Below the pieces are notes generated by a model that was given only the letters and a program-made list of their open reading frames with translations, made no database searches and had not been told where the DNA came from. 64,000 nt of DNA from DATJLY01 sp035604615 (GTDB lineage Bacteria; Pseudomonadota; Alphaproteobacteria; ATCC43930; CGMCC-115725). The translations under genes were made by a program, and so were the position numbers. The stretch's first letter is position 1, and every line of letters starts with the position of its first letter. Positions 33,192 through 42,074 of this stretch are shown one piece after another. The stretch is from the NCBI GenBank assembly GCA_035604615.1, contig DATNID010000020.1, forward strand, positions 164,708 to 228,707, read 5' to 3'.

Positions 33192-34397
33192 GTGCCGGAA
33201 TCCAGCGACCGCCCCGTGCCGACGCGCGAGGAGCTGCTGCGCCGCGCCGAGGCGCTGGTCCCGGTGCTGCGCGAACGTTCCGACACATGCGAGGCGCTGC
33301 GGCGCTGCCCCGAAGAGACGGTGGCGGATTTCGAAGCCGCCGGCCTCATCCGCGTGTGCCAGCCGGCGCGCTATGGCGGCTACGAATACGGCTGGGACGT
33401 GCGCAGCGAGATCTGCGAGGTGCTGGCGCGCGGCTGCGGCTCGCAGGCGTGGATCCACCACATCCTGACCGACCATTCGCAGAAACTCGGCGCGTTCGAC
33501 GTGCGCGCGCAGGACGATGTCTGGGGCAAGGACCCCGACACGCGCATCGCCGCCGGGCTCGACCCCGTCGGCAAGGCGCGCCCCGTCGCGGGCGGCGTCA
33601 TGTACGCCGGGCGGCACGGTTTTTCCAGCGGCATCGACCACGCGCAGTGGCTCATCTGCGGCGGCCACATCTTCGCCGACGGCAAGCCGCCGCAGCGCTG
33701 CTTCTTCCTGGTGCCGAAGAGCGAGGCGGTGGTGATCGACGACTGGCACGTGATGGGCCTCGCCGGCACCGGCAGCAAGAGCTTCGAAGTGAAGGAGACC
33801 TTCGTCCCCGAGCATCGCATCATCGACGCCGTCGCCGCCGACGACAGCCGCGGACCCGGCGTCGCCGTCAATTCGGCGCCCATCTTCCGCGTGCCCTTCA
33901 CCTCGGTGGCGGCGACCGGGTTCGCCGCCATCGCGGTCGGCATCGCCGAGGGCTTCCTCGAGGAATGGACCGGCTATACCAAGGGGCGCAGCTCGCGCGG
34001 CACGCCGGTCGCCGAGCTGATGGGGACCCAGATCGATGCCGGCCACGCCGCCATCGAGATCGACGCGGCGCGGCGCATGTATCTGGGCGCGGCGCGGGAC
34101 GCGATGGAAACGCTGGCGCGCGGCGAGCGCCTGAGCGAGCGCCAGCGGCTGCAGTCGCGCCTCAGCGCGAGCTTCGCGGCGCAGCAGGCGCTCAGCGCGG
34201 TGCAGCGGCTCTTCAACGCCGCCGGCGGACGCGTCATCTATTCGCGCAACGTGCTGCAGCGCCGCATGCGCGACATCCAGGCGGCGGCGTCGCACATCTC
34301 GATCGCCTGGAACACGACGAGTTCGGCCTATGGCGGCTTCCTGCTCCAAGCCTCCGCGATCGACCCGATCGGGACACGCGCGCGGCTGCCGCACTGA
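33192..34397 (+). CDS. Acyl-CoA-dehydrogenase-fold flavin monooxygenase (HsaA/PigA-type, group D)
   Basis: A 401-residue protein with the acyl-CoA dehydrogenase fold as used by two-component monooxygenases: CQPARYGGYEYGWDVR, ARGCGSQAWIHHILTDH, MGLAGTGSKSFEVKETFVP (flavin-binding middle domain) and a helical C-terminal domain with RRMYLGAARDAME and GGRVIYSRNVLQRRMRDIQA. These enzymes hydroxylate aromatic rings with reduced flavin from a partner reductase; none is encoded nearby. The GTG at 33192 is only four bases after the amidohydrolase stop, and no better start exists. True acyl-CoA dehydrogenase activity is unlikely given the missing Glu base pattern, but not excluded. Confidence 0.85.
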   Translation: MPESSDRPVPTREELLRRAEALVPVLRERSDTCEALRRCPEETVADFEAAGLIRVCQPARYGGYEYGWDVRSEICEVLARGCGSQAWIHHILTDHSQKLGAFDVRAQDDVWGKDPDTRIAAGLDPVGKARPVAGGVMYAGRHGFSSGIDHAQWLICGGHIFADGKPPQRCFFLVPKSEAVVIDDWHVMGLAGTGSKSFEVKETFVPEHRIIDAVAADDSRGPGVAVNSAPIFRVPFTSVAATGFAAIAVGIAEGFLEEWTGYTKGRSSRGTPVAELMGTQIDAGHAAIEIDAARRMYLGAARDAMETLARGERLSERQRLQSRLSASFAAQQALSAVQRLFNAAGGRVIYSRNVLQRRMRDIQAAASHISIAWNTTSSAYGGFLLQASAIDPIGTRARLPH

Positions 34398-34408
34398 GGA
34401 GACGCGAC

Positions 34409-35428
34409 TTGCCCAAGCTCGAACTCTCCTTCGCCTGCGACAATTACGCCTTCATGCATGCGCTGCGCGACGACGAGGTGCGGCCGCAGGGGATCGATCT
34501 GACCTACCTCACCCTGTTCCCGGCCGAGAATTTCCAGCGCATGCTGCAGCACAAGGAATTCGACGCCGGCGAGATGGGGCTCAAATTCTACATCTGCTCG
34601 CTCGAGCTGGACGATCCGCCCTTCATCGCCATCCCGGTGTTCCCGGCCCGCATCTTCCGCCATTCCGCCATTTATCTCAGCAATGCGAGCCCGGTGCGCG
34701 CGCCCAAGGATCTGATCGGCCGCAAGGTCGGCGAGCTTTTCGCCTATGGCCACGACGCCGCCATCTGGGCGCGCGGCATCATGAGCGACGAGTACGGCGT
34801 GCCGATCGACAGCGTCTCCTATCACGTCGGCCGGCTCGACGCGCAGATGGGCCGCGACTTCGCGCCGTTCGGGCCGCCGCCCCATATCCGGGTCGAAAAA
34901 TTGCGCCCAGACCAGACGCTCGATGCGATGCTCGAGAGCGGCGAGATCGACGCGCTCTATTCGGCGATCGCGCCCCCTTCCTTCGCGCGCCGCTCGGGCA
35001 AGGTCCGGCGGCTCTTCGAGAACTACGAGCAGGTCGAGCGCGACTATTTCCGCAAGACCGGCATTTTCCCGATGATGCACACGGTGGTCATCCGCCGCGA
35101 CATCTACCGCCAGCATCCGTGGGTGGCGCAGTCGCTCTACCAGGCGCTCAAGGAATCGAAGGCAAAAGCCATGGCGATCGTGCGCGGCGAGGAGCGCCAC
35201 ATGCACCGGCTCGACATGGTGCCGTGGATGACCGCGCACCACGAGGACAACCGCGCCCTTTTCGGCGACGATGCGTGGCCCTATGGGCTCGAGCCGAACC
35301 GCGCGGCGCTGGCGGCGTTTCTGCGCTATCATCACGAGCAGGGATTGTCGCGCCGGCTCCACACGCCCGAGGAGCTGTTCGCGCCCGAGACCCTGACCGA
35401 ATATTTCCCCTATCCGGGCGTGCGCTGA
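34409..35428 (+). CDS. 4,5-Dihydroxyphthalate decarboxylase-like protein (binding-protein fold), cytoplasmic form
   Basis: A 339-residue protein of the family annotated as 4,5-dihydroxyphthalate decarboxylase, which has the type 2 periplasmic-binding-protein fold: LPKLELSFACDNYAFMHAL, GIDLTYLTLFPAENFQRML, FPARIFRHSAIYL, PKDLIGRKVGELFAYGHDA. It has no signal peptide. I chose the TTG at 34409-34411 because GAGGAG lies eight bases upstream and no ATG is available before the conserved start. It is homologous to the Tat-exported protein at 36612-37733. A decarboxylase role fits the phthalate-like setting but is not proven for most members. Confidence 0.82.
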   Translation: MPKLELSFACDNYAFMHALRDDEVRPQGIDLTYLTLFPAENFQRMLQHKEFDAGEMGLKFYICSLELDDPPFIAIPVFPARIFRHSAIYLSNASPVRAPKDLIGRKVGELFAYGHDAAIWARGIMSDEYGVPIDSVSYHVGRLDAQMGRDFAPFGPPPHIRVEKLRPDQTLDAMLESGEIDALYSAIAPPSFARRSGKVRRLFENYEQVERDYFRKTGIFPMMHTVVIRRDIYRQHPWVAQSLYQALKESKAKAMAIVRGEERHMHRLDMVPWMTAHHEDNRALFGDDAWPYGLEPNRAALAAFLRYHHEQGLSRRLHTPEELFAPETLTEYFPYPGVR

Positions 35429-35441
35429 GAAAGCACCGACG

Positions 35442-36599
35442 ATGACGAGCACCAACCCCACGGATTTCGCGCATGTCGGCCCGGACACGCTCGCCGGACG
35501 TTATCTGCGGCGCTTCTGGCATCCGGTCTACCGTGCGGCCGATCTGGTCGCCGGGCGGCCGGTGCGGCTCCAGGTGCTGAACGAATACTTCACGCTCTAT
35601 CGCGGCGAGAGCGGCGCGGTGTTCCTGCTGGTGGACCGCTGCCCGCACCGCCAGACCTCGCTCGTCCATGGCTGGGTCGAGGGCGACCGCATCCGCTGCT
35701 TCTATCACGGCTGGGTGTTCGACGGCGCGGGCCAATGCGTCGAGCAGCCGGCGGAGAAATCCTCGTTCGCGGCCAAGGTCAAGGTGTGCTCGTACCCGGT
35801 CGAAGAATATATGGGCCTGGTCTTCGCCTATCTCGGCGACGGCGCCGCCCCGCCCTTCCCGCGCTATCCCGAGATCGAGCAGGCCGAGGCCGACATCGCC
35901 GTCAACCGCCACGTCGTGCCGTGCAGCTATTTCCAGCGCATCGAGAACGATCTCGACGAAACCCATGTCCATTTCGTCCATCGCGTCTCGACCAAGTCCT
36001 ACGGGCTCGACGAGATCCCGCAGATCGCGGTGCGCGAGACCGAGTACGGCATCCGCCGCGAGGGCTTGCGCAGCGGCGAGCGCGCCAACATCTCGCGCGT
36101 CGCCCACATCATGTGGCCGAACATCAACCTCGTTGACCTACCGCCCGCGCCCGACTTCCCCTACTGGACGGTGCAGGTCGCGTGGCGCGTGCCGCAGGAC
36201 GACGAAAGCTCGGTCACATTCTCGCTGCGGCTCCTGAAGCCCGAGCCCGGTCCGCGCGCCGAGGGCCGCAAGATCAGGCCCGGACGCGAGCCCGATCCGC
36301 CGGCGCTCAAACTGTCGGAGGACATTCTCGCCGGCCGCATGCGCATCCAGGACGTCGATCCCAACTATCCGGCGCTGTTCGTGGTCGAGGACAATGTCGC
36401 GCTGGCCGGGCAGGGCCGCATCACCGACCGCGCGCGCGACTGGCTCGGCCAGTCCGACCGCGGCGTCATTTTGCTGCGCCGCATCTGGGAGCGCGAATTG
36501 ACCGCGCTCGCCGAAGGCAAGCCCTTGAAGGAGTGGCGCCGCCCCACGGAGCGCATGGGCCTCGCCGTCAGCGAGATCACCGAGATGGCGGCGTTCTGA
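35442..36599 (+). CDS. Rieske non-heme iron oxygenase, alpha subunit 3
   Basis: A 385-residue oxygenase with Rieske ligands Cys67, His69 (CPHRQTSL), Cys86 and His89 (CFYHGW), and an iron-site helix IENDLDETHVHFVH (His175, His180). It is shorter and diverged from genes 1 and 2, more like vanillate/toluene-sulfonate-type demethylases. It is the last gene of the tightly packed plus-strand set, following the decarboxylase-like gene after 13 bases. An electron-transfer partner is not encoded here. Confidence 0.92.
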   Translation: MTSTNPTDFAHVGPDTLAGRYLRRFWHPVYRAADLVAGRPVRLQVLNEYFTLYRGESGAVFLLVDRCPHRQTSLVHGWVEGDRIRCFYHGWVFDGAGQCVEQPAEKSSFAAKVKVCSYPVEEYMGLVFAYLGDGAAPPFPRYPEIEQAEADIAVNRHVVPCSYFQRIENDLDETHVHFVHRVSTKSYGLDEIPQIAVRETEYGIRREGLRSGERANISRVAHIMWPNINLVDLPPAPDFPYWTVQVAWRVPQDDESSVTFSLRLLKPEPGPRAEGRKIRPGREPDPPALKLSEDILAGRMRIQDVDPNYPALFVVEDNVALAGQGRITDRARDWLGQSDRGVILLRRIWERELTALAEGKPLKEWRRPTERMGLAVSEITEMAAF

Positions 36600-36611
36600 G
36601 GCCGGCGCGCC

Positions 36612-37733
36612 TCACACCTTGACGAACAGCTCCTCGAGCGGGATCGGCTTGGCGATCAGCCCTTGCTCGTGCATGTATTGGACGAGCGCCTCGAAGGTCG
36701 GGCGGTTCGGCTCGATGCCGTAGGCGAAGGGATCGCCGCCGAAATACTCGTCGTTGAGCGCGAGATCGACCTGGAGCCACGGTAGCATCGGCCGGAGCGC
36801 GCCGGTCGAGTGCATGCGCGCCAGCGCGCGCTCCTTGGCCCGACCGAACGCGTCGTAGAGACTTGCCGCCAGCATCGGATGCTTCTCGTGCAGCTCCTTG
36901 CGGATCGCGACCAGGTGCATGATCGGGAAGATCTTGGTACGCCGGTAATAGTCCTTCTCGACCGCCTGGAAATCGGGGAACAGGCGCAAAATGTCGGGAT
37001 TGCGCCCGAGCGAGGCCGGCAGCGACGCGCCCAGCACCGCGTCGAGCGCGCCGTCCTCGAGCAACGCGTCGAGCGACTTGCCGGACGTGTTGATCTCGAT
37101 CGGCACCGGCTTCAGGAGCGGCATCACGTCGGGCTCGCCGTGCGTGCCGGCGGTCTCGATCGCCCCCTGGACCCAATGAATCTTGTCGAGATCGACGCCG
37201 TATTCGTGCTGCAGCAGGCCGCGGATGAAGATCGCCGCCGTCATGGTGTAGAGCGGCACGCCGACGCGCTTGCCTTCGAGGTCCTTGGGCGTGCGGATGC
37301 CCGCCTTGCCGTTGTAGACGATGAAGCCGTGGCGAAAGGTCTTGGACGGGAACACGGGAATGGCGACGAACGGGCATTTCCCGGCGCTGAAGCGCGCGAC
37401 ATATTCCGAGCTCGAGAATTCCGACACGTCGAACGCCTGGTCGCGCGCCATGCGGTCGAAGATTTCGCGCGGGTTCTCCATCGGCAGGAAGTCGAGATCG
37501 ACGCCCTCGGGCTCGACCTCGCGCGTGTAGAGCGGCACCATGCGATCGTAAGTGGCGCAGGCGAAGTTGATCTTGAGCTTGCCGGCGCCGCCGTCGCGCA
37601 CGACCTGGGTCGAGGGATGGCCGGCGCCGACGAGCGCCGCCGCGGATGCCGTCGGCGCGCCGGAAGGAGCAAGCGCCGCCGCCGCCCCCGCCGCGCCGGC
37701 GAGCTTCAAGAAATTCCTGCGCGATCCGTTCAT
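36612..37733 (-). CDS. 4,5-Dihydroxyphthalate decarboxylase-like binding-protein-fold protein with Tat signal
   Basis: A 373-residue protein with a twin-arginine signal (MNGSRRNFLKLAGAAGAAAA, SRRNFLK motif) so that it is exported folded. The mature part matches the 34409-35428 protein: KLKINFACATYDRMVPLY, GVDLDFLPMENPREIFDRM, FPSKTFRHGFIVY, PKDLEGKRVGVPLYTMTA. Export argues for a ligand-binding role rather than an intracellular decarboxylase, at least for this copy (inference). It converges on Rieske gene 3 with 12 bases between stops and follows the second amidohydrolase after 21 bases. Confidence 0.82.
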   Translation of the reverse strand: MNGSRRNFLKLAGAAGAAAALAPSGAPTASAAALVGAGHPSTQVVRDGGAGKLKINFACATYDRMVPLYTREVEPEGVDLDFLPMENPREIFDRMARDQAFDVSEFSSSEYVARFSAGKCPFVAIPVFPSKTFRHGFIVYNGKAGIRTPKDLEGKRVGVPLYTMTAAIFIRGLLQHEYGVDLDKIHWVQGAIETAGTHGEPDVMPLLKPVPIEINTSGKSLDALLEDGALDAVLGASLPASLGRNPDILRLFPDFQAVEKDYYRRTKIFPIMHLVAIRKELHEKHPMLAASLYDAFGRAKERALARMHSTGALRPMLPWLQVDLALNDEYFGGDPFAYGIEPNRPTFEALVQYMHEQGLIAKPIPLEELFVKV

Positions 37734-37754
37734 GGTCCCTCCCTCGCGAACTTG

Positions 37755-39011
37755 TTATTCCGCCGCAAGCCTGCGGGCGGCCGCCAGGCTCGGCGCCTTG
37801 TGATAGGCCCCGTCCTTCATGATCATCAGCAGATTGTCGCGGTCCTGCAGGATGCGCACGTCCTGGGTCGGGTCGCCGTTGACGAGCAGGAGATCGGCGA
37901 GATAGCCCTCCTTGACGAGGCCCAGCTCGTCGCCCATGCCCATGATCTCGCCGCCCCACTTGGTCGCCGCCATCAGCGCCTCGGCCGGCGTGTAACCGAA
38001 CAGGCGCACGAACAGCTCGAGGTCGCGCGCGTTGCGCCCGATCGGATTGTGCGGGAAGCCATAGTCGCCGCCCGGCAGCACGCGCAGGCCGCGCCGGCGC
38101 AGCTCGGGCACCAGCCGCGTCTGCAATTCCATGATGCGCTTGCCGCGCTCGACCCCCGAAGGCGGCAAGCCCATGCTCGGGCCGACATTGATCGCGGCGT
38201 CGGCCAATCCGATCGCCGGGGCGATGAAGATGTCCGACTTCTTGGCCTCGAGCCCGTCGAGTGCTTCCTCGTCGGCGTAGCTGCAATGGTAGAGCACGCG
38301 GAAGCCGTGCCGGAGGCCGAGCTTCACCGCCTCGGCCGCCTGGGCATGGCAGGCGAGCCACAGGCCCTGCGCGCGCGCCTCCTCGCCCGCGGCCTGGACC
38401 TCGCTCTCGTCGTAGGTCAGCTCCTGCGAGCCGCCGGGGGTGAAATTGTCATCGCCCGAGAGCAGCAGCTTGACGCTGTCGATGCCCATCTCGGCGCAGC
38501 TGCGGATGTAGGCGCGCATCGCCTCGGGGCCGCGCGCATGGCCGCCGTCGTGCGATTCGGGCAAGCCGAAGCTCTGCGCCGGCGCGCGTTCGATCGACGA
38601 CGCCTTGAGCCGCGGGCCCGGCAGCCAGCCGGCGTCGATCTCGTCGCGCAGCGCGACCTCGAAGCGCTTGCCCAGGGAGCCGGCGGAATAAGCGCTGGTG
38701 AAGCCGCAATCGAGCGTGATGCGCGCGTTGCGCGCGGTGATGAGGAGGTGCTCCTCCGGCTGCAGCGACTTGGCGTTGATGATGCGGTCGAAAGCGGATG
38801 GCCAGGACAGGTGCGCGTGCGCCTCGACCATGCCCGGCATGAGGGTGGCGCCGCCGCCATCGACGATCTCGGCGCCGGTACGGTCGAGCTGCGGGCCGCT
38901 CTTGCGCACCGCGCGCACGCGATTGCCCTCGACCAGAACTTCGCCCGCGTAAGGGGGCGCGCCGGTGCCGTCGAAGATGTTCACATTGGTGAGGAGAATT
39001 CGCGCCATCAT
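37755..39011 (-). CDS. Metal-dependent amidohydrolase (imidazolonepropionase/prolidase-like)
   Basis: A 418-residue amidohydrolase: small beta domain (LLTNVNIFDGTGAPPYAG), metal ligands MVEAHAHLSWP, then KLLLSGDDN, LACHAQAAEAVKLG, VLYHCSYAD and GGDYGFPHNPIGR, and closing VKEGYLADLLLVNGDP. Family substrates include cyclic imides, dipeptides and pesticide-type amides, so the reaction is not fixed. It is co-directional with the TRAP binding protein upstream (69-base gap) and the Tat protein downstream, a likely operon. A second ATG one codon inside is an alternative start. Confidence 0.88.
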   Translation of the reverse strand: MMARILLTNVNIFDGTGAPPYAGEVLVEGNRVRAVRKSGPQLDRTGAEIVDGGGATLMPGMVEAHAHLSWPSAFDRIINAKSLQPEEHLLITARNARITLDCGFTSAYSAGSLGKRFEVALRDEIDAGWLPGPRLKASSIERAPAQSFGLPESHDGGHARGPEAMRAYIRSCAEMGIDSVKLLLSGDDNFTPGGSQELTYDESEVQAAGEEARAQGLWLACHAQAAEAVKLGLRHGFRVLYHCSYADEEALDGLEAKKSDIFIAPAIGLADAAINVGPSMGLPPSGVERGKRIMELQTRLVPELRRRGLRVLPGGDYGFPHNPIGRNARDLELFVRLFGYTPAEALMAATKWGGEIMGMGDELGLVKEGYLADLLLVNGDPTQDVRILQDRDNLLMIMKDGAYHKAPSLAAARRLAAE

Positions 39012-39080
39012 GTGCTCCCTCCAGGGGTGGCGGCCGGCATAGTCTCGCGCACGCGGCCGCGCCCGTCCATGGCTTGACCC

Positions 39081-40094
39081 TTATTTGCCCGAAGCGGCCT
39101 CTTGGTAAAGCGCGCGGAAGCGCTCCAGCACCTGGTCGCCGCCTTGCTTGTTCTTGGGCCAGGCTGCGACCACGGGCGCCGTCTTCTCGCGCCAGAGATC
39201 GAAGTCCGATTGCGGCAGCGCGATCACGCTCTGGCCCGGCTTTGACACGATGCCGGCGCGCACGCTTGCGATGTTGCGGTCCATGGCGATGCCGAACTGC
39301 CGGCTCAATTCCTCGCCAGCAGTGTCGCGCAGGATCTTCTGCGCCTCGGGCGGCAGCGCGTCGAACTTCTTGCGCGCCATGAACACCATGCTCGCCGAGG
39401 TGCCGATATTGACGTCGACGTGGTTGGGCGCGACCTCGTCGAGCTTGAAATCGGCGAGCGACGACCAGCCCGTGACCACGCCGTCCACCGTCTTGCGCTG
39501 CACCGCCTGGTACATGTCGGTGAGCGGGAGGGAGATGGGCGTGCCGTCGAGCGCGGTCACCGTCGCGCTCTGCATCCGCCCGGCGACCAGGAGCTTGAGG
39601 CCGCCGAGATCGGCCAAGGATTTCGGCGGCGCGCCGAGATGGAGCCCGCCGGCGCCGAGCATGCCCATCGCCAGCACCATGACCTGGTCATATTCCGAGT
39701 CCAGCGCGCCCAATTTGTAGAGCCGCCAGAACGCCACTGAGCCGGGCTCGCTCCGCGCCACCAGGAACGGCACCGCCGGAACCTCGGACAGCGGGAACTT
39801 GCCGGAGACGGCGTTCTGCAGGCCCCAGCCGATCTGGATCACGTCGTCGAGCACGCGGTCGTAGATGTTGGCGAAGGTGGCGAGCGCCATGCCCTCGCGC
39901 ACGTCGATGTGAATGAGGCCGGCGGCGTCGCGATTGACCCGCTCGGCCCAGGGGCGGAGCGCGCCCACCGTCATCACGGAGCCGGGGCTGCCGACGATGT
40001 CGAAGATCAGGTTCTGCTCGGCGGCGATGGGCGCACGCGGCCAGGCGCACAGCATAAGCGCAAGGATCACGATCGCCCGGCCGGCCCGCTTCAT
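39081..40094 (-). CDS. TRAP transporter solute-binding protein (DctP family)
   Basis: A 337-residue periplasmic binding protein: signal AIVILALMLCAWPRAPIAAE, then the DctP fold (GSPGSVMTVGALRPWAERVN, GGLKLLVAGRMQSATVTALDG, QAVQRKTVDGVVTG). TRAP transporters import organic acids with DctQ and DctM membrane subunits, which are missing here. The ATG at 40092-40094 is preceded by AGGGGAAAGAGCG; an earlier frame start would put 23 residues before the signal. It may serve a transporter encoded elsewhere. Confidence 0.88.
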   Translation of the reverse strand: MKRAGRAIVILALMLCAWPRAPIAAEQNLIFDIVGSPGSVMTVGALRPWAERVNRDAAGLIHIDVREGMALATFANIYDRVLDDVIQIGWGLQNAVSGKFPLSEVPAVPFLVARSEPGSVAFWRLYKLGALDSEYDQVMVLAMGMLGAGGLHLGAPPKSLADLGGLKLLVAGRMQSATVTALDGTPISLPLTDMYQAVQRKTVDGVVTGWSSLADFKLDEVAPNHVDVNIGTSASMVFMARKKFDALPPEAQKILRDTAGEELSRQFGIAMDRNIASVRAGIVSKPGQSVIALPQSDFDLWREKTAPVVAAWPKNKQGGDQVLERFRALYQEAASGK

Positions 40095-40225
40095 CGCTCT
40101 TTCCCCTGGCCCCGCGCGATCAGTGCCCCAAGCGCGGCTCGAGCGCAAGGGCGCGCTGGACAATGACGGGAACAGGTAGCGGAGCGTGACGGGAAGTCTG
40201 CCGGCGCCCGTGCCGGCGCGCGGCC

Positions 40226-40516
40226 TCAGGCAGCGTGGTAGCTGTAGCCGCGCCAGGGATGGGTGACGATGTTGAACCCGCTCTTGCGCAGCTTGTAGAT
40301 CGCGACCTTGAGGCCGATCGCGGCCTCGTCGGGCTCGCGCGTGCTGCAGCCGTAGACGGCTTCCAGAAGCTCGTTCGAGGACACCACCCGGCCGGCCTTG
40401 GAAGAAAGCTCGCTGGCGACGCCGGAGATGAGATAGGCGCGCTGCGCCCGCTCCAACGTGTGGATGAAGGACTTCAACGAAACCACGTTCATCTGACTAC
40501 GCATTGCATTGCTCAT
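40226..40516 (-). CDS. Stand-alone winged-helix (Trans_reg_C/OmpR-type) DNA-binding protein
   Basis: A 96-residue protein consisting almost only of an OmpR-type effector domain: SSNELLEAVYGCSTREPDEA, AIGLKVAIYKLRKSG and VTHPWRGYSYHAA, the recognition helix and wing of response regulators. There is no receiver or sensor domain. It may be a degraded response regulator or a genuine small DNA-binding protein; the absence of frameshifts suggests it is intact. It lies between the TRAP protein and the RpoE/ChrR block and is transcribed away from the latter. Confidence 0.75.
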   Translation of the reverse strand: MSNAMRSQMNVVSLKSFIHTLERAQRAYLISGVASELSSKAGRVVSSNELLEAVYGCSTREPDEAAIGLKVAIYKLRKSGFNIVTHPWRGYSYHAA

Positions 40517-40612
40517 TAGGACAGACTGTGTGACGTTTCACATAAGTTAATACGCGTGCCCGGGACCCGCGGATCACCCGCTTAGGGGTGCGACAAATAC
40601 GCCGCCAAAGAC

Positions 40613-40651
40613 GGAAAAGCCCCGTCCGGTGAGGGGGATCCGGACGGGGCC
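40613..40651 (-). terminator. Rho-independent terminator after chrR
   Basis: On the minus strand GCCCCGTCCGG pairs with CCGGACGGGGC around a ten-base loop, followed by TTTTCC. It is 100 bases beyond the chrR stop, so it ends the rpoE-chrR transcript. Confidence 0.85.
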
Positions 40652-40751
40652 AAGTCCACAAGGCGCGCGGCGCGGATGAACCCGTACCAGGGCCTTGCTG
40701 GTCTGTAATACGGCTCGTTTCGGCGCTTGGATCAGCCCGGCCGGGGCCGGC

Positions 40752-41414
40752 TCACAGGCCCGTGAAGCGCTGGACCAGGCGGGCCAGCACGCTGTCGAAC
40801 TTGAGCGGGCCTTCGGTGGCGATGAGGCAGATGCAATCCTCCTCGCGGTCGGACACGGGCTGATGCACGATGTCCTCGTCGGTCTCGGCGACGTCGCCGC
40901 GCCCGAACCGGCCCAGCTCGTCGGAATAGGAACCGCGCAGAACCAGGGTCAGCTCGGTCCCAGTGTGACCGTGCCGCGGCAGCTTCTTGCCAGTAGCGAT
41001 GCGCAGCATGCGCAGATTGCCGCCGCTAAGCTGGCTTTGCGGCAGCACCTCCCACTGATGCAGGCCGGGGGCGAGAAAATGCCACTCGATCCCGTCGAGG
41101 CCGCCCCGCAGATAGTGGGCAAGCGCCGAGGGCACCAGCGGATCGGACCGTTTGGGCGCCGCTCTTGGCGTTTCGGCGACGGCGGGCGGCGCATCGAGCT
41201 TGGTGAGTGCCCGCTCGCGCGCACCGACAGCCAGCGCCACCGGACCCAGCTCCTCCAGCATCATGCCGCCAATGGCCTCGGCGTCGGCGATGTTGGCGCG
41301 GCATTCGGGGCAGAACGAGAGGTGCGAGGTGACGACCAGGGAAAGCCCGTCGCCGAGCCCGCCCGCGGCGTAGGCAAGGAGAGTCGCGTCGCTGGGATGA
41401 TGGCGCGGCGTCAT
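40752..41414 (-). CDS. chrR: Anti-sigma factor ChrR, zinc-binding with C-terminal cupin
   Basis: A 220-residue inhibitor of the RpoE-type sigma factor encoded just upstream. The zinc-binding anti-sigma domain has His6, His31, Cys35 and Cys38 (HLSFCPEC), the same numbering as in Rhodobacter sphaeroides ChrR. The C-terminal cupin keeps HGHTGTE with His148, His150, Glu154 and later His184, exactly seven residues offset from the ligands His141, His143, Glu147 and His177 reported there. These residues are needed for release of RpoE on singlet oxygen in that species, so the same response is likely. The start overlaps the rpoE stop (ATGA). Confidence 0.93.
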   Translation of the reverse strand: MTPRHHPSDATLLAYAAGGLGDGLSLVVTSHLSFCPECRANIADAEAIGGMMLEELGPVALAVGARERALTKLDAPPAVAETPRAAPKRSDPLVPSALAHYLRGGLDGIEWHFLAPGLHQWEVLPQSQLSGGNLRMLRIATGKKLPRHGHTGTELTLVLRGSYSDELGRFGRGDVAETDEDIVHQPVSDREEDCICLIATEGPLKFDSVLARLVQRFTGL

Positions 41415-41986
41415 GCGTGTTCCCCTAACTGACCGCGCACTCGGCGGAACGCCAAACGCAGTCGGGATTTTACCGTCCCCAGCGGAATTGCCAATTCGGC
41501 TGCGATCTCACCATGCGACTTGCCGTCGTAGAATGCCATGGTGACGACCCTGGCCTGGTCCTCCGGCAGCGACTTGAGCGCGGCGCGGACATGCTCCTCG
41601 GTTCGTACGGTCTCGAGCTCGGCGTCCGGGAGCGGCGCCGGCTCGGGAGAGATCAAGGGATCGGAAGGATCGAGCGTGGGGCGGCGCTCGCGGCGCAGCG
41701 AATCGATACGCAGATTGCGGGCAATGGTGAAGATCCAGGTGCCGACCCCGGCCTTGGTCGCGTCGTAGCTGCCGGCCTTGCGCCACACCGTCAGCATGAC
41801 CTCCTGGGCGAGGTCCTCGGCGAGCCCGTCGGTGGCCCCGAGTCGCTTCAAATAAGCCTTGACCCGCGGCGCGTAGTAGTCGAACAACGTGACGAACGAA
41901 GCCTGGTCGCGCCGCTCGACAATTGCCCGCAAAATATCGGCAAATTCCGGCGGCGCGGAGGTCGCACCGGTCTGGGGGACCGTCAT
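41411..41986 (-). CDS. rpoE: RpoE-type ECF sigma factor (ECF11)
   Basis: A 191-residue ECF sigma factor. Region 2 reads FVTLFDYYAPRVKAYLKRLG and AEDLAQEVMLTVWRKA; region 4 reads LPEDQARVVTMAFYDGKSH and IAAELAIPLGTVKSRLRLAF. Paired with ChrR, it belongs to the group that responds to singlet oxygen. The ATG at 41984-41986 (MTVPQTGATS) fits family length; an upstream ATG at 42062-42064 would add 26 residues with no similarity. A matching promoter lies about 90 bases upstream (autoregulation). Confidence 0.93.
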   Translation of the reverse strand: MTVPQTGATSAPPEFADILRAIVERRDQASFVTLFDYYAPRVKAYLKRLGATDGLAEDLAQEVMLTVWRKAGSYDATKAGVGTWIFTIARNLRIDSLRRERRPTLDPSDPLISPEPAPLPDAELETVRTEEHVRAALKSLPEDQARVVTMAFYDGKSHGEIAAELAIPLGTVKSRLRLAFRRVRGQLGEHA

Positions 41987-42074
41987 TGGCCATATACCGA
42001 GCAAGGCGGGCACGCCGCGCAAGGGCAGCCCGGCGCCGGCCGATATCGCCAAATCCGCATACATCGACTACTCG

